A DNA stretch of 64,000 bases from an uncultured Pseudomonadota bacterium (GTDB taxonomy: Bacteria; Pseudomonadota; Gammaproteobacteria; Burkholderiales; Burkholderiaceae_C). The position numbers and the translations under genes were made by a program. Positions 43,438 through 52,959 of the stretch are shown here, one piece after another. The stretch covers positions 1,612,001-1,676,000 of the forward strand of contig CAMFIB010000001.1 of the NCBI GenBank assembly GCA_945952465.1, in the 5' to 3' direction. Every line of letters begins with the position of its first letter. Position 1 is the stretch's first letter. The notes beneath the pieces are model-generated. The model did not search any database. It had not been told where the DNA came from and worked only from the letters and a program-made list of their open reading frames with translations.

Positions 43438-44121
43438 ATGCCGAGCAAGCCCACGCCAGCCACGGGTGCCCCTGCGGGCCTGATGCCCGCGGCCGACATT
43501 CCCCCCTTCTTCGAAACGCTGCGCGCGGCCAACCCCCACCCCACCAGTGAGTTGGCCTACACCACCGTGTTCGAGCTGCTGGCCGCCGTGCTGCTCAGCG
43601 CGCAGGCCACCGACGTCGGCGTGAACAAGGCCACCCGCAAGCTGTTCCCCGTGGCCAACACGCCGCAGAAGATCCTCGACCTCGGGCTGGAAGGGCTGGA
43701 GGGCTACATCAAGACCATCGGCCTGTACCGCAGCAAGGCGCGGCATTTGATGGAGGCCTGCCGCATGCTGGTGGAGCAGCATGGCGGCGAGGTGCCGCGC
43801 ACCCGCGAGGCGCTGGAGGCGCTGCCCGGCGTGGGCCGCAAGACCGCCAACGTGGTGCTGAACTCGGCCTTCGGCATGCCGACCTGCGCGGTCGACACCC
43901 ACATCTTCCGCGTCGGCAACCGCACCGGCCTGGCGCCCGGCAAGACGCCGCTGGCGGTGGAGCAGCAACTGATGCAGCGGGTGCCCGACGCCTACCTCGT
44001 GAACGCGCACCACTGGCTCATCCTGCACGGCCGCTACGTCTGCGTCGCGCGCAAGCCGCAGTGCTGGAAGTGCCCGGTGGCCACCTGGTGCCGCTACCAG
44101 CCCAAGACGCCACCGCCCTGA
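43438..44121 (+). CDS. nth: Endonuclease III
   Basis: Base-excision-repair DNA glycosylase/AP lyase for oxidised pyrimidines. 227 residues, slightly longer than E. coli Nth because of about 20 extra N-terminal residues. Helix-hairpin-helix LPGVGRKTANVVLN (about residues 131-144) contains the catalytic Lys. The catalytic Asp is in CAVDTHIFRVGNR. The 4Fe-4S ligands C-x6-C-x2-C-x5-C are intact (CVARKPQCWKCPVATWC). ATG at 43438. Convergent with the histidine phosphatase gene. Confidence 0.96.
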   Translation: MPSKPTPATGAPAGLMPAADIPPFFETLRAANPHPTSELAYTTVFELLAAVLLSAQATDVGVNKATRKLFPVANTPQKILDLGLEGLEGYIKTIGLYRSKARHLMEACRMLVEQHGGEVPRTREALEALPGVGRKTANVVLNSAFGMPTCAVDTHIFRVGNRTGLAPGKTPLAVEQQLMQRVPDAYLVNAHHWLILHGRYVCVARKPQCWKCPVATWCRYQPKTPPP

Positions 44122-44146
44122 GTGGGCGGCGGCGCCGGGCGTGCCC

Positions 44147-45790
44147 TCACAGGGCGACGTGGCCGTAGCAGAGCTTGAGCTGGGTGTAGTCGTAGTAGTG
44201 GCTGGTGGGCGAAATCTTCGCCGAGTCGCAGCCGGCCTTGAAGTCGGTTTCCTTTTCGTTGAACAGCATGCGCACCAGCAGCGTGCCAGCGGCGTTGCGG
44301 TAGATGTCCCACTGCATGTTCGACGCCATCGGCGACACGTATTCGCCGCGCCAGGTGTTGTTGTCGTAGCTGTACAGCGTGGCCAGCGGCGCCTGCTGGC
44401 GCACCGTCTTGAGGTCCATCGCGGTGGCGAACGGGATCATGATTTCGGCGTGCGTGAAGCGCAGCTTGGCGGCGTGGCCGAGGTCGCCCTTGGCGATCAG
44501 ATCGACTTCGTTGAAGAAGTCGTCGATCAAAATCTGCGCCATGCGCCAGGTCACGTCGCCCTTCTCGGTGATGCCGGGGCCTTTGCTGTAGAAGTCCGAC
44601 GCGTCGTTCACGAAAGCAAAGTACTTGGCCTGGTCAGGCGGCAGGTAGGCGGAGAAATCGACGTTGGCTTCGGCCGTCATGGCGGGGGCGATGCTGTACA
44701 GCTCGTACAGCAGCGAGCCCGCATCGGCCAGCGACTTGATCGTGGTCTTGCCGTCGCCAGTCAGCGTGCTGGTGAACTGGCCGTCGTCGCTGGTGTAGGT
44801 CATCGTGCCGCTGTTAGCGAAGGTGAGCGTGCCGGTGTCGATCTTGTCGACGAAAGCCTTGGTGAACAGCCGCTCCAGGGCCACTCGGCCGGCCGCTTTC
44901 GCCGCCGGGTTGGCGACGATGGCGGCCTGCTTGGCGGCCTGGTCGGTGTCGCTGCCGTAGGCCTGGAAGGCCTGGCTGTCCTGGTAGGTCTTGTACAGCG
45001 GGTCGGTGTTGTCGACCACCGCGTCGGTGGCGGCCAGCAGCTTGTGGAAGTACAGCAGGAAGTGGTTGGTGCCGGCCGGCTGTGCCACCGGCGCGCTCTT
45101 GGGATAGGGCCCCGGTGCGGCAGGCTTGGTGATCAGCGGCGTGAGGTTGGCCTGGTTGCCGGTGAGCGAGCTGACGAAGTAGTTGCCGCTGTCCACCGCG
45201 CGGTCCACGCCCGAGGTAACGAACACGATCTGGCGCGGCGCGCTGGTGGCGGTGTCGCCCACCGATTTCCAGTACGCCGGCAGGCGGCCGAGCAGGCGCG
45301 CCGCAAGCTGCTGGTGCTCGCGGATGCCGACCTGCGTCTCGTTGCCGTAGCCCGGCTTGGAAATGCCGTTCACGCCGTAGCCCAGCAGGAAGTTGGCCTT
45401 CATGATCTTCAGCACGTCAGGGCCGAGCTTGGCGCCGAGGTCGGTCAATGCGCCGTCGGCCGCGGCGCGCTGCCACATGTTGTAGATGGCCAGGTCGTAC
45501 TTCAGGCTGGAGAGGCCGCGTGAACCGTGCCGCGCCACCAGCTCGGTGTACACCGCCGAATAGCCGGACGGCGGCGCTTCGTAGGTGGCGGCGTCCTGCT
45601 GGGGCGCGTAAGGCGTCTTGGTCTGGAAGAACACCGGGGTCGGTGCGGGTGCTGGAGCAGGTGCCGGCGTGGGCGCCGGAGCCGGCGTGGCGGCGGTCGA
45701 GGTGTCGCCGCCGGAGCCGCCGCCGCAGGCGGCAAGCAAACTGATCAGGGCAAAGCAGGCGCCCAAGCGCTGCAGGTGTCGGGTGTTCAT
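44147..45790 (-). CDS. Histidine-type acid phosphatase lipoprotein
   Basis: 547-residue secreted phosphatase of the branch-2 histidine phosphatase clan, similar in layout to multiple inositol-polyphosphate phosphatases. Lipoprotein signal ALISLLAAC (Cys near residue 21), then a low-complexity Pro-Ala linker (about 36-52). The catalytic RHG motif is in ELVARHGSRGLSS (about 80), and the proton-donor HAE in LRFTHAEIMIPFATAM (about 460). Conserved Cys near the end may form a disulfide. Likely releases phosphate from phytate-like or other phosphoesters in the periplasm or on the surface. Start set at 45790. Confidence 0.85.
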   Translation of the reverse strand: MNTRHLQRLGACFALISLLAACGGGSGGDTSTAATPAPAPTPAPAPAPAPTPVFFQTKTPYAPQQDAATYEAPPSGYSAVYTELVARHGSRGLSSLKYDLAIYNMWQRAAADGALTDLGAKLGPDVLKIMKANFLLGYGVNGISKPGYGNETQVGIREHQQLAARLLGRLPAYWKSVGDTATSAPRQIVFVTSGVDRAVDSGNYFVSSLTGNQANLTPLITKPAAPGPYPKSAPVAQPAGTNHFLLYFHKLLAATDAVVDNTDPLYKTYQDSQAFQAYGSDTDQAAKQAAIVANPAAKAAGRVALERLFTKAFVDKIDTGTLTFANSGTMTYTSDDGQFTSTLTGDGKTTIKSLADAGSLLYELYSIAPAMTAEANVDFSAYLPPDQAKYFAFVNDASDFYSKGPGITEKGDVTWRMAQILIDDFFNEVDLIAKGDLGHAAKLRFTHAEIMIPFATAMDLKTVRQQAPLATLYSYDNNTWRGEYVSPMASNMQWDIYRNAAGTLLVRMLFNEKETDFKAGCDSAKISPTSHYYDYTQLKLCYGHVAL

Positions 45791-45883
45791 GCGGGAGGGG
45801 TGCGGAGATGGCCGCACCGGATGTGTGGGAATGGCCGGCAGTCTGCGGGCACGCGGTGACGGCCGCGTGACAGCGCCGCCCCC

Positions 45884-46576
45884 TCAGCCGCGCACCCGAC
45901 CCCGCACCACGAAGATCGCGTCGAACCAGAACGTCTCGACCTCGACGTCGTCCAGCGCGTCGGCGAGCCGGTCCCAGGGCTGCCGCAGCCCTTCGAGCGA
46001 GGTCACCGAATGCAGCGCCGCCCCCAGCACCAGCCAGTTGACCGGCCAGCTCCAGCCACCCGCCCACTTGAGGCCGGTGGCGACCACGGTGGCGCCGGGC
46101 CGCAAGTGGGCCAGCACGTGGTCGATGGCGCCGGGCTCGCGCAGGATGTCGTGGGTGAAATGGAAGAAGGCCGCATCGGCGCGGGCCGGCAGGCGCGACA
46201 GGTGCACCGGCTGGCACTCCAGCCGCACGTTGCGCCAGCCGCCGTCGTGCACCCGGCTGCGGGCGATGGCGAGCATGTCGGGCGACTGTTCCACGCCGAC
46301 CACCTGCCCCCGCCCGCCCACCGCCTCGCGCAGCCGGTTGAAACTCAGCCCGGTACCGCAGCCGATGTCGAGCACCGTGTGCCCCTCCTCCAGCGCAAGC
46401 CGCTCCACCGCCCGCTCACGGATCGGCTCGAAGGCGGTCAATTCGAAGTCGTAGATGTCGGCGCGGCGCCGGTATTGCTCGAGCGCCTGCGCGCGGCGTG
46501 CCGCGAGTGGGTCGGGCAACGGGGAATGTGGGGAATGGGGTGCATGGCCGCGCGAGGCGGCCCGGGTCGTGGCCAC
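45884..46576 (-). CDS. Class I SAM-dependent methyltransferase
   Basis: 230 residues. Motif I VLDIGCGTGLSFNRLREAVG (about 69-88) with GVEQSPDMLAIARSRV as motif II region. The post-motif III region has FFHFTHDILREPGAIDHVLAHLRPGATVV. Overall it resembles ubiquinone/menaquinone-type or generic small-molecule methyltransferases, and no membrane segment is clear although the region around WSWPVNWLVLGAAL is hydrophobic. It lies six nt from the UspA gene on the same strand; the substrate is unknown. Confidence 0.85.
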   Translation of the reverse strand: MATTRAASRGHAPHSPHSPLPDPLAARRAQALEQYRRRADIYDFELTAFEPIRERAVERLALEEGHTVLDIGCGTGLSFNRLREAVGGRGQVVGVEQSPDMLAIARSRVHDGGWRNVRLECQPVHLSRLPARADAAFFHFTHDILREPGAIDHVLAHLRPGATVVATGLKWAGGWSWPVNWLVLGAALHSVTSLEGLRQPWDRLADALDDVEVETFWFDAIFVVRGRVRG

Positions 46577-46582
46577 CGGAGG

Positions 46583-47020
46583 TCAGGTGGTGATGGCCAC
46601 CAGCACGCTGCAGGGGGAATGTTCAATGAGCGACGCCGACACCGAACCCCGCCACCAGCGGGCGGCCCAGCTGTCGAGGTGCTTGTGCCCGACGACGATC
46701 AGGTCGGCTTCGATCTTGGTCGCGTAGCGCGCGATCTCGTGCACCGACTCGCCCACCAGCACCTCGCCGGTGGCCTTGTAGCCGCATTCGGCAAGGCGCT
46801 TCAGGCCATCGGCCAGCACGCCTTCGTAGCGCTCGTGTTCGCGGTCGGCCAGTGCATGGTCGTACACGCCGCCTTCCACGCTGACGATGCCCATGGTGGC
46901 CGGCATCACCGCCACCAGCACCAACTCAGATTGCGCCCAGCCTGCCACCTCGCGGCAGTCGAGCAGCGCCTTCTGGCCGGAGTCCGATCCGTCGTAGGCG
47001 AGCAGGATGCGTTTGTACAT
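46583..47020 (-). CDS. Universal stress protein (UspA family)
   Basis: 145-residue USP. RILLAYDGSDSGQKAL at the N-terminus and DLIVVGHKHLDSWAARWWRGSVSASLIEHSPCSVLVA at the C-terminus give the nucleotide-binding G-x2-G-x9-G-S region in variant form (the usual GxxG is replaced by HKHLDSW), so ATP binding is uncertain. Upstream of a methyltransferase gene on the same strand. Confidence 0.9.
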   Translation of the reverse strand: MYKRILLAYDGSDSGQKALLDCREVAGWAQSELVLVAVMPATMGIVSVEGGVYDHALADREHERYEGVLADGLKRLAECGYKATGEVLVGESVHEIARYATKIEADLIVVGHKHLDSWAARWWRGSVSASLIEHSPCSVLVAITT

Positions 47021-47140
47021 GGCGTCGTCTCCTCAGAAGGCCGTGAGTCGCGGTTGCGACACCCGATGCGGCGAGGATAGACCGCATTCGTGGCAACGGC
47101 AACCGCGCGGGATTAGCCCTTGCTGCCCGCGCGGCCGCGT

Positions 47141-47218
47141 TCAAAACACGCCGAAAAGCTTCAGCAGAATGATGACGCTGATCGGCACGCCAAGAATCCA
47201 GAGAATGATCGATTGCAT
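47141..47218 (-). CDS. 25-residue small membrane protein
   Basis: Tiny open frame: ATG at 47218, stop TGA at 47141-47143. The product is a single hydrophobic helix (MQSIILWILGVPISVIILLK then LFGVF). A strong Shine-Dalgarno AGGAG lies eight nt upstream, which with the wholly hydrophobic content argues for a real gene. It sits between uspA and cobT. Its role is unknown; similar micro-membrane proteins occur in betaproteobacteria, as far as I recall. Confidence 0.7.
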   Translation of the reverse strand: MQSIILWILGVPISVIILLKLFGVF

Positions 47219-47323
47219 GAGAGGTCTCCTGAAGTTGATGGGACCACTCTAGGGGCGGCGCAAGGCCCGCACCGTCGGCGCCGCGCCGCACCCCGCGTAG
47301 GCGAAGACCCCGAAGAAACCGGG

Positions 47324-48373
47324 TCAGTTCTTCTGTGAGACGCCGGCCGAATCGAAGCTGGCCATCTCGCGCAGCACCGCGCAGGCCGACACCAGCAGCG
47401 GCCAGGCCAGCGCCGCGCCAGAGCCTTCGCCGAGCCGCAGCCCGAGGTCGAGCAGCGGCTGTGCCTGCAGGTGCTGCAGCAGCAGCGCATGGCCACGTTC
47501 GCCGGAGCGGTGGGCGAACACGCAGCGTTGCAGCACCCGGGTGTCGAGCGCCTGTGCCAGCAGCACCACCGCGCTGGTGATGAAGCCGTCGACGACGATG
47601 ACGCGGTTCTCCTCGGCCGCCTGCAGCACCGCGCCCAACATGGTCGCCATCTCGAAGCCGCCGAACGCAGCCAGCACGTCGAGCGGCGCGGTGGCCCCGG
47701 CGTGGCGTAGCAGCACTTCGCGCAGCACGGCGGTCTTGCGGGCGATGCCATCGCCGTCGAGCCCGGTGCCGGCGCCGGTGCAATCGGCGATGTCGAGGCC
47801 GCACAAGCGCGCCATGACCAGCGAGGCGGCTGAGGTGTTGCCAATGCCCATTTCGCCGGGCAGCAGCACGTTGCCGGGCAGGCGTTGGACCAGATCGCGG
47901 CCGTTCTGGATGGCGCGGTCACGTTGTTCGGCCGTCATCGCCGGGCCACTGAACGCGTCGGCGGTGCCGAGGGCGATCTTGGCGTTCACCAGCGCGGGCC
48001 TCGGCGCGAAGTCGTGCGCCACGCCGCAGTCGACCACCGTCAGCGCGATGCCGTGCTGGCGCGCCAGCACGCTCACACAGGCGCCGCCGGCAAGGAAGTT
48101 CTCGACCATCTGCCACGTCACGTCGCTCGGGTAGGCCGACACACCGCGCGCCGCCAGGCCGTGGTCACCGGCGAACACCACCAGTTGCGGTTCGCGCAGT
48201 TCCGGCGTCTCGCTGCCAAGGATGAGGCCAACGCGCAGCGCCAGCGCTTCGAGCTGGCCGAGCGAACCGAGCGGCTTGGTCTTGTGGTCGAGCTTGTGCT
48301 GCAGCGCCGCCCGCAGTTCGGGGCGGGCCAGGTCGGCCAGCGTCACCGCGCGTTCAGTGGCAGCCGCAGCCAC
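47324..48373 (-). CDS. cobT: Nicotinate-nucleotide:dimethylbenzimidazole phosphoribosyltransferase
   Basis: Makes alpha-ribazole phosphate for the lower ligand of cobalamin. 349 residues. [19 protein letters not shown] near residue 31, [53 protein letters not shown], and the catalytic Glu region near the C-terminus ([18 protein letters not shown]) are all characteristic. It is the last gene of the B12 operon, and its start overlaps the bioB stop by 20 nt. No cobS (cobalamin synthase) follows in the window. Confidence 0.94.
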   Translation of the reverse strand: MAAAATERAVTLADLARPELRAALQHKLDHKTKPLGSLGQLEALALRVGLILGSETPELREPQLVVFAGDHGLAARGVSAYPSDVTWQMVENFLAGGACVSVLARQHGIALTVVDCGVAHDFAPRPALVNAKIALGTADAFSGPAMTAEQRDRAIQNGRDLVQRLPGNVLLPGEMGIGNTSAASLVMARLCGLDIADCTGAGTGLDGDGIARKTAVLREVLLRHAGATAPLDVLAAFGGFEMATMLGAVLQAAEENRVIVVDGFITSAVVLLAQALDTRVLQRCVFAHRSGERGHALLLQHLQAQPLLDLGLRLGEGSGAALAWPLLVSACAVLREMASFDSAGVSQKN

Positions 48374-49448
48374 CGCCGTGGCTGTGGCCCGCCGCCGCAG
48401 CGGCCGGTGCCAGGTTTTCCGTCGCCACCGATGCCGCCTCTTCGCCCGGCTTGCGGCCGCGCGGGTACATGCCGAGCTTGCCGAGCAGCGCCACGTCGTC
48501 CAGCGTTTCGGGGTTGTCGGTGGTCAGCAGCTTCTCGCCGAAGAAGATGGAGTTGGCGCCAGCCATGAAACACATGGCCTGCACCGCCTCGCCCATCTGG
48601 CGCCGGCCGGCCGACAGCCGCACACGCGCCTTGGGCATCGCGATGCGGGCGACCGCGATGGTGCGCACGAATTCCAGCGGGTCCAGGTCTTCCTGGTCGG
48701 CCAGCGGCGTCCCCTCGACCTTGACCAGGTGGTTGATCGGCACCGATTCGGGGTACGGATTCAGGTTGGCGAGTTGCGCGATCAGTGCGGCGCGTTGGCG
48801 GCGCGTTTCGCCCATGCCGACAATACCGCCGCAGCAGACCTTGACGCCGGCCGTGCGCACATGGCCCAGCGTGTCGAGTCGGTCCTGGTATTCGCGGGTC
48901 TTGATGACCTGGCCGTAGAACTCCGGCGCGGTGTCGAGGTTGTGGTTGTAGTAGTCCAGCCCCGCGTCGGCCAGCGCCTGCGCCTGGCCTTCTTCCAGCA
49001 TGCCCAGCGTGGCGCAGGTCTCCAGACCCAGCGACTTCACGCCGCGCACCAGCTCCGACACCTTTTCGATGTCGCGGTCTTTCGGCGCGCGCCAGGCCGC
49101 ACCCATGCAGAAGCGGGTGGCGCCGGCGTCTTTCGCGGCGCGGGCAGCGGCCAGCACGTCGTCGGGGCCCATCAGCTTGGTGGCTTCCACGCCGGTGTCG
49201 TAGCGAGCGGCCTGCGGGCAGTAGGAGCAGTCTTCCGGGCAGCCGCCGGTCTTCACCGACAGCAGCGTGGCGAACTCGACCTCGCAGGGGTCGAAGTTGG
49301 CGCGGTGCACGACCTGGGCACGGTGCATCAGTTCGGGCAGCGGCAGCGCCATCAGCGCGTCCACGGCGGCGACCGTCCACGGCGCGGCGGCGGCGCGTTG
49401 TTCGGCATCACGGACGGCGGCCAGCGCCTGACTTTCGGTGGAACCCAT
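48354..49448 (-). CDS. bioB: Biotin synthase
   Basis: Radical-SAM enzyme inserting sulfur into dethiobiotin. 364 residues. The radical-SAM Cys triad is in [12 protein letters not shown] (about 68-78). [26 protein letters not shown] and the [2Fe-2S] ligand region ([20 protein letters not shown]) are present. The C-terminal tail [11 protein letters not shown] is rich in His and Cys and could bind metal. The start ATG at 49448 has GGAG eight nt upstream. Notable for its place inside a cobalamin operon between cobQ and cobT; no other bio gene is nearby. Confidence 0.95.
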   Translation of the reverse strand: MGSTESQALAAVRDAEQRAAAAPWTVAAVDALMALPLPELMHRAQVVHRANFDPCEVEFATLLSVKTGGCPEDCSYCPQAARYDTGVEATKLMGPDDVLAAARAAKDAGATRFCMGAAWRAPKDRDIEKVSELVRGVKSLGLETCATLGMLEEGQAQALADAGLDYYNHNLDTAPEFYGQVIKTREYQDRLDTLGHVRTAGVKVCCGGIVGMGETRRQRAALIAQLANLNPYPESVPINHLVKVEGTPLADQEDLDPLEFVRTIAVARIAMPKARVRLSAGRRQMGEAVQAMCFMAGANSIFFGEKLLTTDNPETLDDVALLGKLGMYPRGRKPGEEAASVATENLAPAAAAAGHSHGGGCGCH

Positions 49449-49484
49449 CAACTTCTCCAGAGGCAAGAAAACAGCGGTGGCCGG

Positions 49485-50954
49485 TCAGCGAACCAGCCCC
49501 TTCAACACGCCGGGCGCGCAGTGCGCCTCGACAAAATCGGCGAGCCCGTCGAATGTTGCATCGAGCGTCGGCACTTTTGCGGACAGGCCGGGCACATTTG
49601 GCGCCAGCCCGCCGGCGAACAGCGCCTGCAAGACCGCGGCATCCTCGAACAGGCCGTGCAGGTAGACACCCAGCACGTTGCCAGCCCCATTTTGCCACGC
49701 CAGCCCCTCCGGCATGACCGCGCGGACGGGCGCCATTCCCGGGTGCTGCGCGGTCTGGCCGTGGTGGATTTCATAGCCCTTCGCGACCACGCCGGACAGC
49801 GCCTGCCACGGCCCGGTCAGCTCGCCGAACGCGGCCTCGCGGTGCCGCACGGTTTTCTCCGGCGCGAAGGTGGTCACCAGCGGCAGCAGCCCAAGGCCGG
49901 GCGCGTTGCCGTCGATGCCGTGCGGGTCGACCAGCGCCTCGCCCAGCACCTGCAGCCCGCCGCAGATGCCGAGCACCGCCCCGCCCTTCGCCGCATGGGC
50001 GGCCACCGCGGCGTCCAGCCGCTGCGCGCGCAGCCAGGCCAGGTCGGCGCTGGTGTGTTTGGAGCCGGGCAGGATGAGCCAGTCGGCACGCGCCAGCGCC
50101 GCCGGGCCACGCGCCCAGACCAGCCGCACGCCGGGGATGTTCTTCAGCGGCTGGAACTCGTCGAGGTTGCTGATGCGCGGCCACGCGACGACGGCAATGG
50201 TCAGGTTCGCCTCCCCCGGCGTGGCGCCCATGTCGAAGACGCCGTCTTCCTCGGGCAGGCCATGCTGCCACAGCATGGGCAGCGTCGCCACGGTCGGTAC
50301 GCCGGTCATCGCTTCGAGCTGCTGCGGACCAGGCGCCAGCAGCGACGCATCGCCCCGGAACTTGTTCAGCACGAAACCGGCCAGCCGCGCGCGGTCGGCG
50401 TCGTCGAGCAGCGCCCAGGTGCCGTAGAGGTGCGCAAAGGCGCCGCCGCGGTCGATGTCGGTCACCAGCAGGCAGCGCGCGTCGGCGTGGTGGGCGCTGC
50501 GCATATTGACGATGTCGCTGTCCTTCAAATTGATCTCGGCCGGTGAGCCAGCGCCTTCCATCACGACCACGTCGTTCTCGGCCAGCAGTTCGTCGAGAGC
50601 GCCGGCCACCTGCGGCCAGACCGAGGCGCTGCGGCCGCGCCACGCCATCTTCGACAGCCGCTCGTCGACCCGGCCGAGCAGCACGACCTGGCTGCGTGTG
50701 TCGGCCTCGGGTTTCAGCAGCAGCGGGTTCATGCGCACGTCGGGCACGGCGCGGGCGGCGAGTGCCTGGAAATACTGCGCGCTGCCGATCTCGCCACCCG
50801 CAACGACCCGGGCGTTGTTGCTCATGTTCTGCGCCTTGAACGGCGCGACCTTGTAGCCTTGGCGCGCGTACCAGCGGCACAGCGCGGTGGCGACCCAGCT
50901 CTTGCCGGCACCGCTGGTCGTGCCCAGCACCATGACGGCTTTGGCGCGCGTCAT
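49485..50954 (-). CDS. cobQ: Cobyric acid synthase
   Basis: Glutamine-dependent amidotransferase that amidates four carboxyl groups of adenosylcobyrinic acid diamide. 489 residues. N-terminal P-loop-like domain: MVLGTTSGAGKSWVATALCRWYARQG, then PFKAQNMSNNARV and DIDRGGAFA. C-terminal class I-type glutaminase domain: catalytic Cys in VLGICGGLQVLGEAL (about 330) and His in GVYLHGLFED (about 430). The start overlaps the stop of the preceding decarboxylase gene (ATGA). Confidence 0.95.
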   Translation of the reverse strand: MTRAKAVMVLGTTSGAGKSWVATALCRWYARQGYKVAPFKAQNMSNNARVVAGGEIGSAQYFQALAARAVPDVRMNPLLLKPEADTRSQVVLLGRVDERLSKMAWRGRSASVWPQVAGALDELLAENDVVVMEGAGSPAEINLKDSDIVNMRSAHHADARCLLVTDIDRGGAFAHLYGTWALLDDADRARLAGFVLNKFRGDASLLAPGPQQLEAMTGVPTVATLPMLWQHGLPEEDGVFDMGATPGEANLTIAVVAWPRISNLDEFQPLKNIPGVRLVWARGPAALARADWLILPGSKHTSADLAWLRAQRLDAAVAAHAAKGGAVLGICGGLQVLGEALVDPHGIDGNAPGLGLLPLVTTFAPEKTVRHREAAFGELTGPWQALSGVVAKGYEIHHGQTAQHPGMAPVRAVMPEGLAWQNGAGNVLGVYLHGLFEDAAVLQALFAGGLAPNVPGLSAKVPTLDATFDGLADFVEAHCAPGVLKGLVR

Positions 50955-51955
50955 GCCATCACCTGTTCAACGGCCAACGCCAGTTCGTCCTGCGCCTCGG
51001 GCGGCAGCACCGACAGCCGCACCAAGCCCGGCAGGCCGAACGACGCGCAGTCCCGCAGCTTGATGCCCCGCTCGCGCAGTGCCGACAGCAGCCGCGCCAC
51101 GCCGCGCGGGCCGTCCACCGGCGGCCGCGCGCAGAAGAAGTTCGCCAGGCTGGGCTCGCAGCGCCAGCCGGCCGATTCGCACCACGCCACCTGCCGCTGT
51201 TTCCATGCGGCCAGCGCGACCATGCTGCCCGCCAGCCAGGCCTGCGCGGACAGCGTGGCCCAGGCCGACAGCAGCGCCACGCCATGGGCACCCAGCACCC
51301 ACGACGGCGCCCGCTGCACCAGCGTGCGCACCGCGTCGTCGGCGCCTTCAGGCGCGATCGCATAAGCGCCGCGCACGCCCGTCAGCCCCATCGCCTTGTT
51401 CGGCGACCAGAGCTGCCAAATGGCGTCGAGCTGGTCGGGGGTGTGGGCGATCGGCTCGCCCAGGCGCAGCGGCTCGTAGGCGCGGTCGAGCACGACGGTG
51501 GGGCCGCGTCGGATGGTCAGCAGGGCCGGCAGATCGGCATCGCGCTGGCCGAGCGGGCTGGACGGCTCGCAGCACCAGGCCAGCGCGGCCCTCTCTGCGT
51601 CGGCGCTGATCCGCAGGCCGTGCGCCATCGCAGCCGCCGCGTAGTCGCCATAGCCGTGCCGCGGCAGCACGACGCCGCCATTGCAGGTGGACGCCACCCA
51701 GCCGCTGATGCGAAAGATGAATTCGCTCGCGCTGCCGCCGACGACGATGCGGCCCGGTGCCACACCGTGCCAGTCGGCCAGTTGCTCGCGCAGCGCGGTG
51801 TAGGCGGGGTCGGGGTAGGCCGTGGCGTCGGCGGCGGTGACTGCGGCGCGCACGGCCGGGCAAGGGCCGCAGCCGTTGCTGTTGCTGGAGAAATCGAGCC
51901 GGGGCACACCAAGCGCGTCGGGGCCGCCGTGCTGACGGGTGGGGTCGTGGGCCAT
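50951..51955 (-). CDS. cobC: Threonine-phosphate decarboxylase-like PLP enzyme
   Basis: Fold-type I PLP enzyme (called CobC in the Pseudomonas scheme, CobD in Salmonella) that supplies aminopropanol phosphate for the nucleotide loop. 334 residues. DFSSNSNGCGPCP near residue 21, YPDPAYTALREQLADWHGV, the phosphate loop GGSASEFIFRI, and the Schiff-base Lys in LWSPNKAMGLTGVRGAYAI (about 190) are visible. It is somewhat short and Cys-rich, and the canonical D-x-A/Y Asp region is less clear, so specificity is by context. It begins two nt after the cbiB stop. Confidence 0.87.
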   Translation of the reverse strand: MAHDPTRQHGGPDALGVPRLDFSSNSNGCGPCPAVRAAVTAADATAYPDPAYTALREQLADWHGVAPGRIVVGGSASEFIFRISGWVASTCNGGVVLPRHGYGDYAAAAMAHGLRISADAERAALAWCCEPSSPLGQRDADLPALLTIRRGPTVVLDRAYEPLRLGEPIAHTPDQLDAIWQLWSPNKAMGLTGVRGAYAIAPEGADDAVRTLVQRAPSWVLGAHGVALLSAWATLSAQAWLAGSMVALAAWKQRQVAWCESAGWRCEPSLANFFCARPPVDGPRGVARLLSALRERGIKLRDCASFGLPGLVRLSVLPPEAQDELALAVEQVMA

Positions 51956-51957
51956 GG

Positions 51958-52959
51958 TCAGATCCGAAACAGCCACCACGGCGCTATGAAAACAAGAGCT
52001 ATAAACCCAATCGGGACACTGACCAGCAGTGCATTTGATGCATGAACAAGGGCCTGCACCACATCGGCCGCCCGGGGCTCCCGGCCCGCAGCGTTGAGCA
52101 CATAGACGCCCGGTTTGCCCAATCGCACGCCGATCAGCAGCGCCATCGCGCCCATCGGCCAGCCGCCGTTGGGCGACGGCGTCAGCCGGGCCTCGGCGCG
52201 CAGGCGGCCGAGCGAGAGTTCGCCTGCGCGGTTGGCGCCGATCGCCAGCAGCATCGCGGTGAGGCGGGCCGGCAGCCACGACAACACGTCGTCGGCCCGG
52301 GCGGCCCAGCGGCCGGCGTGCGTCCAGTCGCGGCCGTTGCGCTCGCCGCGGTAGCCCCACATCGCGTCGGCGGTGTTGGCGAAGCGGTACAGCACCGCGC
52401 CCGGCAGGCCGAGCAACACGAACCAGAACAACGGCGCGACGACCGAGTCGTTGAGGTTCTCGGCCAGCGACTCGATTGCGGTCTCGCGCACCTCGGCCTC
52501 GCTGAGGCTGCCCGTGTCGCGGCTGACCAGCCACGCCAGGCGCTCGCGCCCGGCTTCCAGCGATTCGGCCAGCGCAGCATCGACCGCCCGCACCTCGTCC
52601 TTCAGCATGCGCCAGGCCAGCATGGGTTTCAGCGCCAGCGCCAGCACCGGCAACGCGAGCCAGAACGGCATGTCGCGGGCCACCGACTGCTGCAGCCACC
52701 AAGCGCCGCCGGTGACCAGCGCCGCGCCGAAGCACCAGGCCAGCGCGCCGCCGATAAACGCCGCCGCCGGCGAGCGCCGCGGAATGCGCCGGCCCGCCGC
52801 ATCCAGGTACAGGCCGAAGCCGACCACCGGGTGCAGCGCGGCCGGCGGCTCACCCCACAGCCGGTCGATCAGCAGCGCCAGCAGCATCACGCCGCCCAGC
52901 AGCAGGCCAACTTCGTCCTGCGGGGTCAGGTGGACGGCGGGAAGACCACCGTGGGTCAT
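51958..52959 (-). CDS. cbiB: Adenosylcobinamide-phosphate synthase (CbiB/CobD)
   Basis: Integral membrane enzyme attaching aminopropanol phosphate to cobyric acid. 333 residues, several TM helices. The signature LLIDRLWGEPPAALHPVVGFG lies near residue 29, SRDTGSLSEAEVRETAIESLAENLNDSVVAPLFW in the middle, and ANTADAMWGYR near residue 195. The final helix (about 308-326) is encoded by a dispersed repeat (51983-52037), yet remains hydrophobic and membrane-compatible. The start overlaps the cobO stop by 1 nt. Confidence 0.93.
   Translation of the reverse strand: MTHGGLPAVHLTPQDEVGLLLGGVMLLALLIDRLWGEPPAALHPVVGFGLYLDAAGRRIPRRSPAAAFIGGALAWCFGAALVTGGAWWLQQSVARDMPFWLALPVLALALKPMLAWRMLKDEVRAVDAALAESLEAGRERLAWLVSRDTGSLSEAEVRETAIESLAENLNDSVVAPLFWFVLLGLPGAVLYRFANTADAMWGYRGERNGRDWTHAGRWAARADDVLSWLPARLTAMLLAIGANRAGELSLGRLRAEARLTPSPNGGWPMGAMALLIGVRLGKPGVYVLNAAGREPRAADVVQALVHASNALLVSVPIGFIALVFIAPWWLFRI
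51983..52037 (-). repeat. 55-bp dispersed repeat, copy 7 (inside cbiB)
   Basis: The end box GCTATGAAAACAAGAGC is at 51983-51999 and the arm at 52000-52037. The arm is strongly diverged from the core (in repeat sense AAATGCACTGCTGGTCAGTG), so membership rests on the exact 38+17 layout, the GCT-N11-AGC end and the AT-rich content. Confidence 0.55.

Noticed and set aside
45639-45687. Pro-Ala repeats in the histidine phosphatase as a tandem-repeat locus
   Set aside because: Ordinary low-complexity linker after a lipobox; no sign of unit-length variation can be judged from one sequence.
47301-47326. Hairpin at the cobT stop as operon terminator
   Set aside because: Stem of about five pairs with a large loop and no U-tract; not convincing.
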